From Luteimonas galliterrae (GTDB lineage Bacteria > Pseudomonadota > Gammaproteobacteria > Xanthomonadales > Xanthomonadaceae), in the NCBI RefSeq assembly GCF_023374055.1, contig NZ_JAMBEP010000001.1, positions 930,001-994,000 of the forward strand: a stretch of DNA of 64,000 nucleotides. Direction: 5' to 3'. Both the position numbers and the translations under genes were made by a program. Below are positions 62,898 through 64,000 of the stretch, piece by piece (within the stretch, counting starts at the first letter, position 1; each line of letters begins with the position of its first letter). The notes beneath the pieces were generated by a model, which saw only the letters and a program-made list of their open reading frames with translations, did not search any database and had not been told where the DNA came from.

Positions 62898-64000
62898 ATG
62901 TTCCGAAGAATGAAAACGCTGTTGCGCGCATTCGCGCTGTTGTGCGCGCTGCAAACCGGCGCCGCGATCGCGGCCGAACCGGACGAACTGCTGGTGATCA
63001 GCTACCACGACGTGCGCGACGACGTCGCCCTGAAAGGCGATGCGGACGAATACGCGATCAGCACGCAGAATTTCGCCGCGCATCTGGATTGGCTGTCCGC
63101 GCAGGGTTACCACCCGATCAGCCTGTCGCAACTGATCGACGCCTCCGAGGGCCGCGCCGCGCTGCCGGAGAAGCCGGTCCTGCTGACTTTCGACGACGGC
63201 TTGCGCAGCCTGTATACAAAGGTGTTCCCGCTGCTGCGCGCCTACCGCTTCCCGGCGCTGGCCGCGGTGATCACCGGCTGGGTCGACCTGCCGCAGGGCC
63301 GCAACGTGGACTTCGGCCCCAGGCCGTACACCCACGACGATTTCGTCACCTGGGCGCAACTGCGCGAAATGCAGGACTCCGGGCTGGTCGAGATCGCTTC
63401 GCACACCCACGACCTGCATCACGGCGCGCAATCGAACCCGCAAGGCAACCAGACGCCGGCGGTGATCACCCGCATCTACGACCCGGCGCGCGGCGCTTAC
63501 GAAAGCGAAGCGGCCTACCGCGAGCGCCTGAGCGCGGACCTGGCGCGCAGCAGCGCATCTCTCGCGCACCACCTGGGACGCGAGCCGCGCGCGATCGTCT
63601 GGCCCTACGCGGCCTACAACCGTGCCGCCAACGACATCGCCGACGGGTTGGGCATGCGCGTCACCTTCGACCTGGAGGGCCGCAACGCCAAGCTAGGCCG
63701 CGACCTGCACGGCCTGGCGCGCTTGCTGATGCTGGGCAACCCCACCGTCGCCGAACTGGCCTACGATCTGCGCCGCAACATCGAACTGGAAAGCGTGCGC
63801 GCGCTGCAGATCGATCTGGATGCGGTCTACGATCCGGATCCGGCGCAGCAGGCGCGGAACCTGGACCTGCTGATCGAACGGGTCAAACAGATCGGCCCCA
63901 GCCACGTGTTCCTGCAGGCGTTCGCCGACCCCGACGGCAACGGTTCGGCCGACGCGCTGTACTTCCCGAACCGCTTCCTGCCGATGCGCGCGGACCTGTT
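62898..64000 (+). CDS. pgaB: PgaB, PNAG N-deacetylase (partial, runs off the window)
   Basis: The first 367 codons of a PgaB protein. The signal peptide ends near AAIAAE. The NodB deacetylase domain has LLTFDDGLRSL with D99 and D100 and the metal His pair in ASHTHDLHHG (H169-H175), followed by IVWPYAAYNRAA. After residue 315 the GH153-like C-terminal domain begins (ARNLDLLIERVKQIGPSHVFLQAF). PgaB partly deacetylates the polymer in the periplasm before export. pgaC and pgaD are expected beyond the window. Confidence 0.92.
   Translation, partial: MFRRMKTLLRAFALLCALQTGAAIAAEPDELLVISYHDVRDDVALKGDADEYAISTQNFAAHLDWLSAQGYHPISLSQLIDASEGRAALPEKPVLLTFDDGLRSLYTKVFPLLRAYRFPALAAVITGWVDLPQGRNVDFGPRPYTHDDFVTWAQLREMQDSGLVEIASHTHDLHHGAQSNPQGNQTPAVITRIYDPARGAYESEAAYRERLSADLARSSASLAHHLGREPRAIVWPYAAYNRAANDIADGLGMRVTFDLEGRNAKLGRDLHGLARLLMLGNPTVAELAYDLRRNIELESVRALQIDLDAVYDPDPAQQARNLDLLIERVKQIGPSHVFLQAFADPDGNGSADALYFPNRFLPMRADL

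Overview
The window is GC-rich, densely packed DNA that reads like a member of the Xanthomonadaceae, most likely Lysobacter or a close relative. Supporting features are the gammaproteobacterial fusions hisB and hisIE, an EfpL/YeiP-type elongation factor, a class III PHA synthase pair, a pga exopolysaccharide operon with a perfect CRP/Clp-type site, many ATGA/GTGA gene overlaps, and numerous REP-like palindromes between genes. The genus is an inference from gene content only. I see no prophage, CRISPR array, transposase or rRNA.

Layout. 0-11.5 kb: an NTF2-like secreted protein, a Tet-type MFS pump, a HAF-repeat protein, then a stress-type module of a YciI/DGPF protein, an ECF42-type sigma factor, a RibD-like reductase and a DUF1428 protein. 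Two identical ECF-type promoters (TGTCGA-N17-CGTC) mark that module. The DbpA helicase, a short CDF-like transporter, an NRDE protein and a coupled EF-hand/DUF3011 pair follow. 11.7-17.8 kb: a minus-strand run pssA-phaE-phaC-DUF5329-pspC-zincin-like gene, a 3-hydroxybutyrate dehydrogenase, and an ArsR/SRPBCC pair with two operators. 17.9-33.8 kb: a subtilase autotransporter, a thiolase, two tandem Ala-rich lipoproteins, and the leucine-degradation (liu) genes. The liu genes are split by a bactofilin pair and a Fur-boxed feoAB operon, and are further interrupted by a DUF559 cassette with perfect 41-bp inverted repeats.

33.8-49.1 kb: a PAS-GGDEF-EAL protein, GNAT, SDR, EfpL, Nudix, an amino-acid permease, the methionine-salvage genes mtnB-mtnD-mtnC, a C13-family peptidase, YdeI, a phosphoesterase and a 7TM-GGDEF cyclase. 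49.2-60.3 kb, minus strand: everything around histidine, namely hisS overlapping an ammonia-lyase gene, then a TrpR-like regulator with a strong operator leading hisGDCBHAF(IE). 60.5-64 kb: tRNA-Pro(CGG) and the start of a pgaAB operon.

How it fits together: the two GGDEF proteins could feed the c-di-GMP pool to which Clp-type regulators respond, and the pga promoter carries both a sigma-54 core and a Clp-type palindrome. PHA synthesis, hydroxybutyrate dehydrogenase, thiolase and leucine degradation all meet at acetyl-CoA/acetoacetate. The most interesting unexplained signals are the DUF559 inverted-repeat cassette, the two-promoter ECF42 regulon, the REP pairs with conserved arms but variable loops, and the pga and his control regions.
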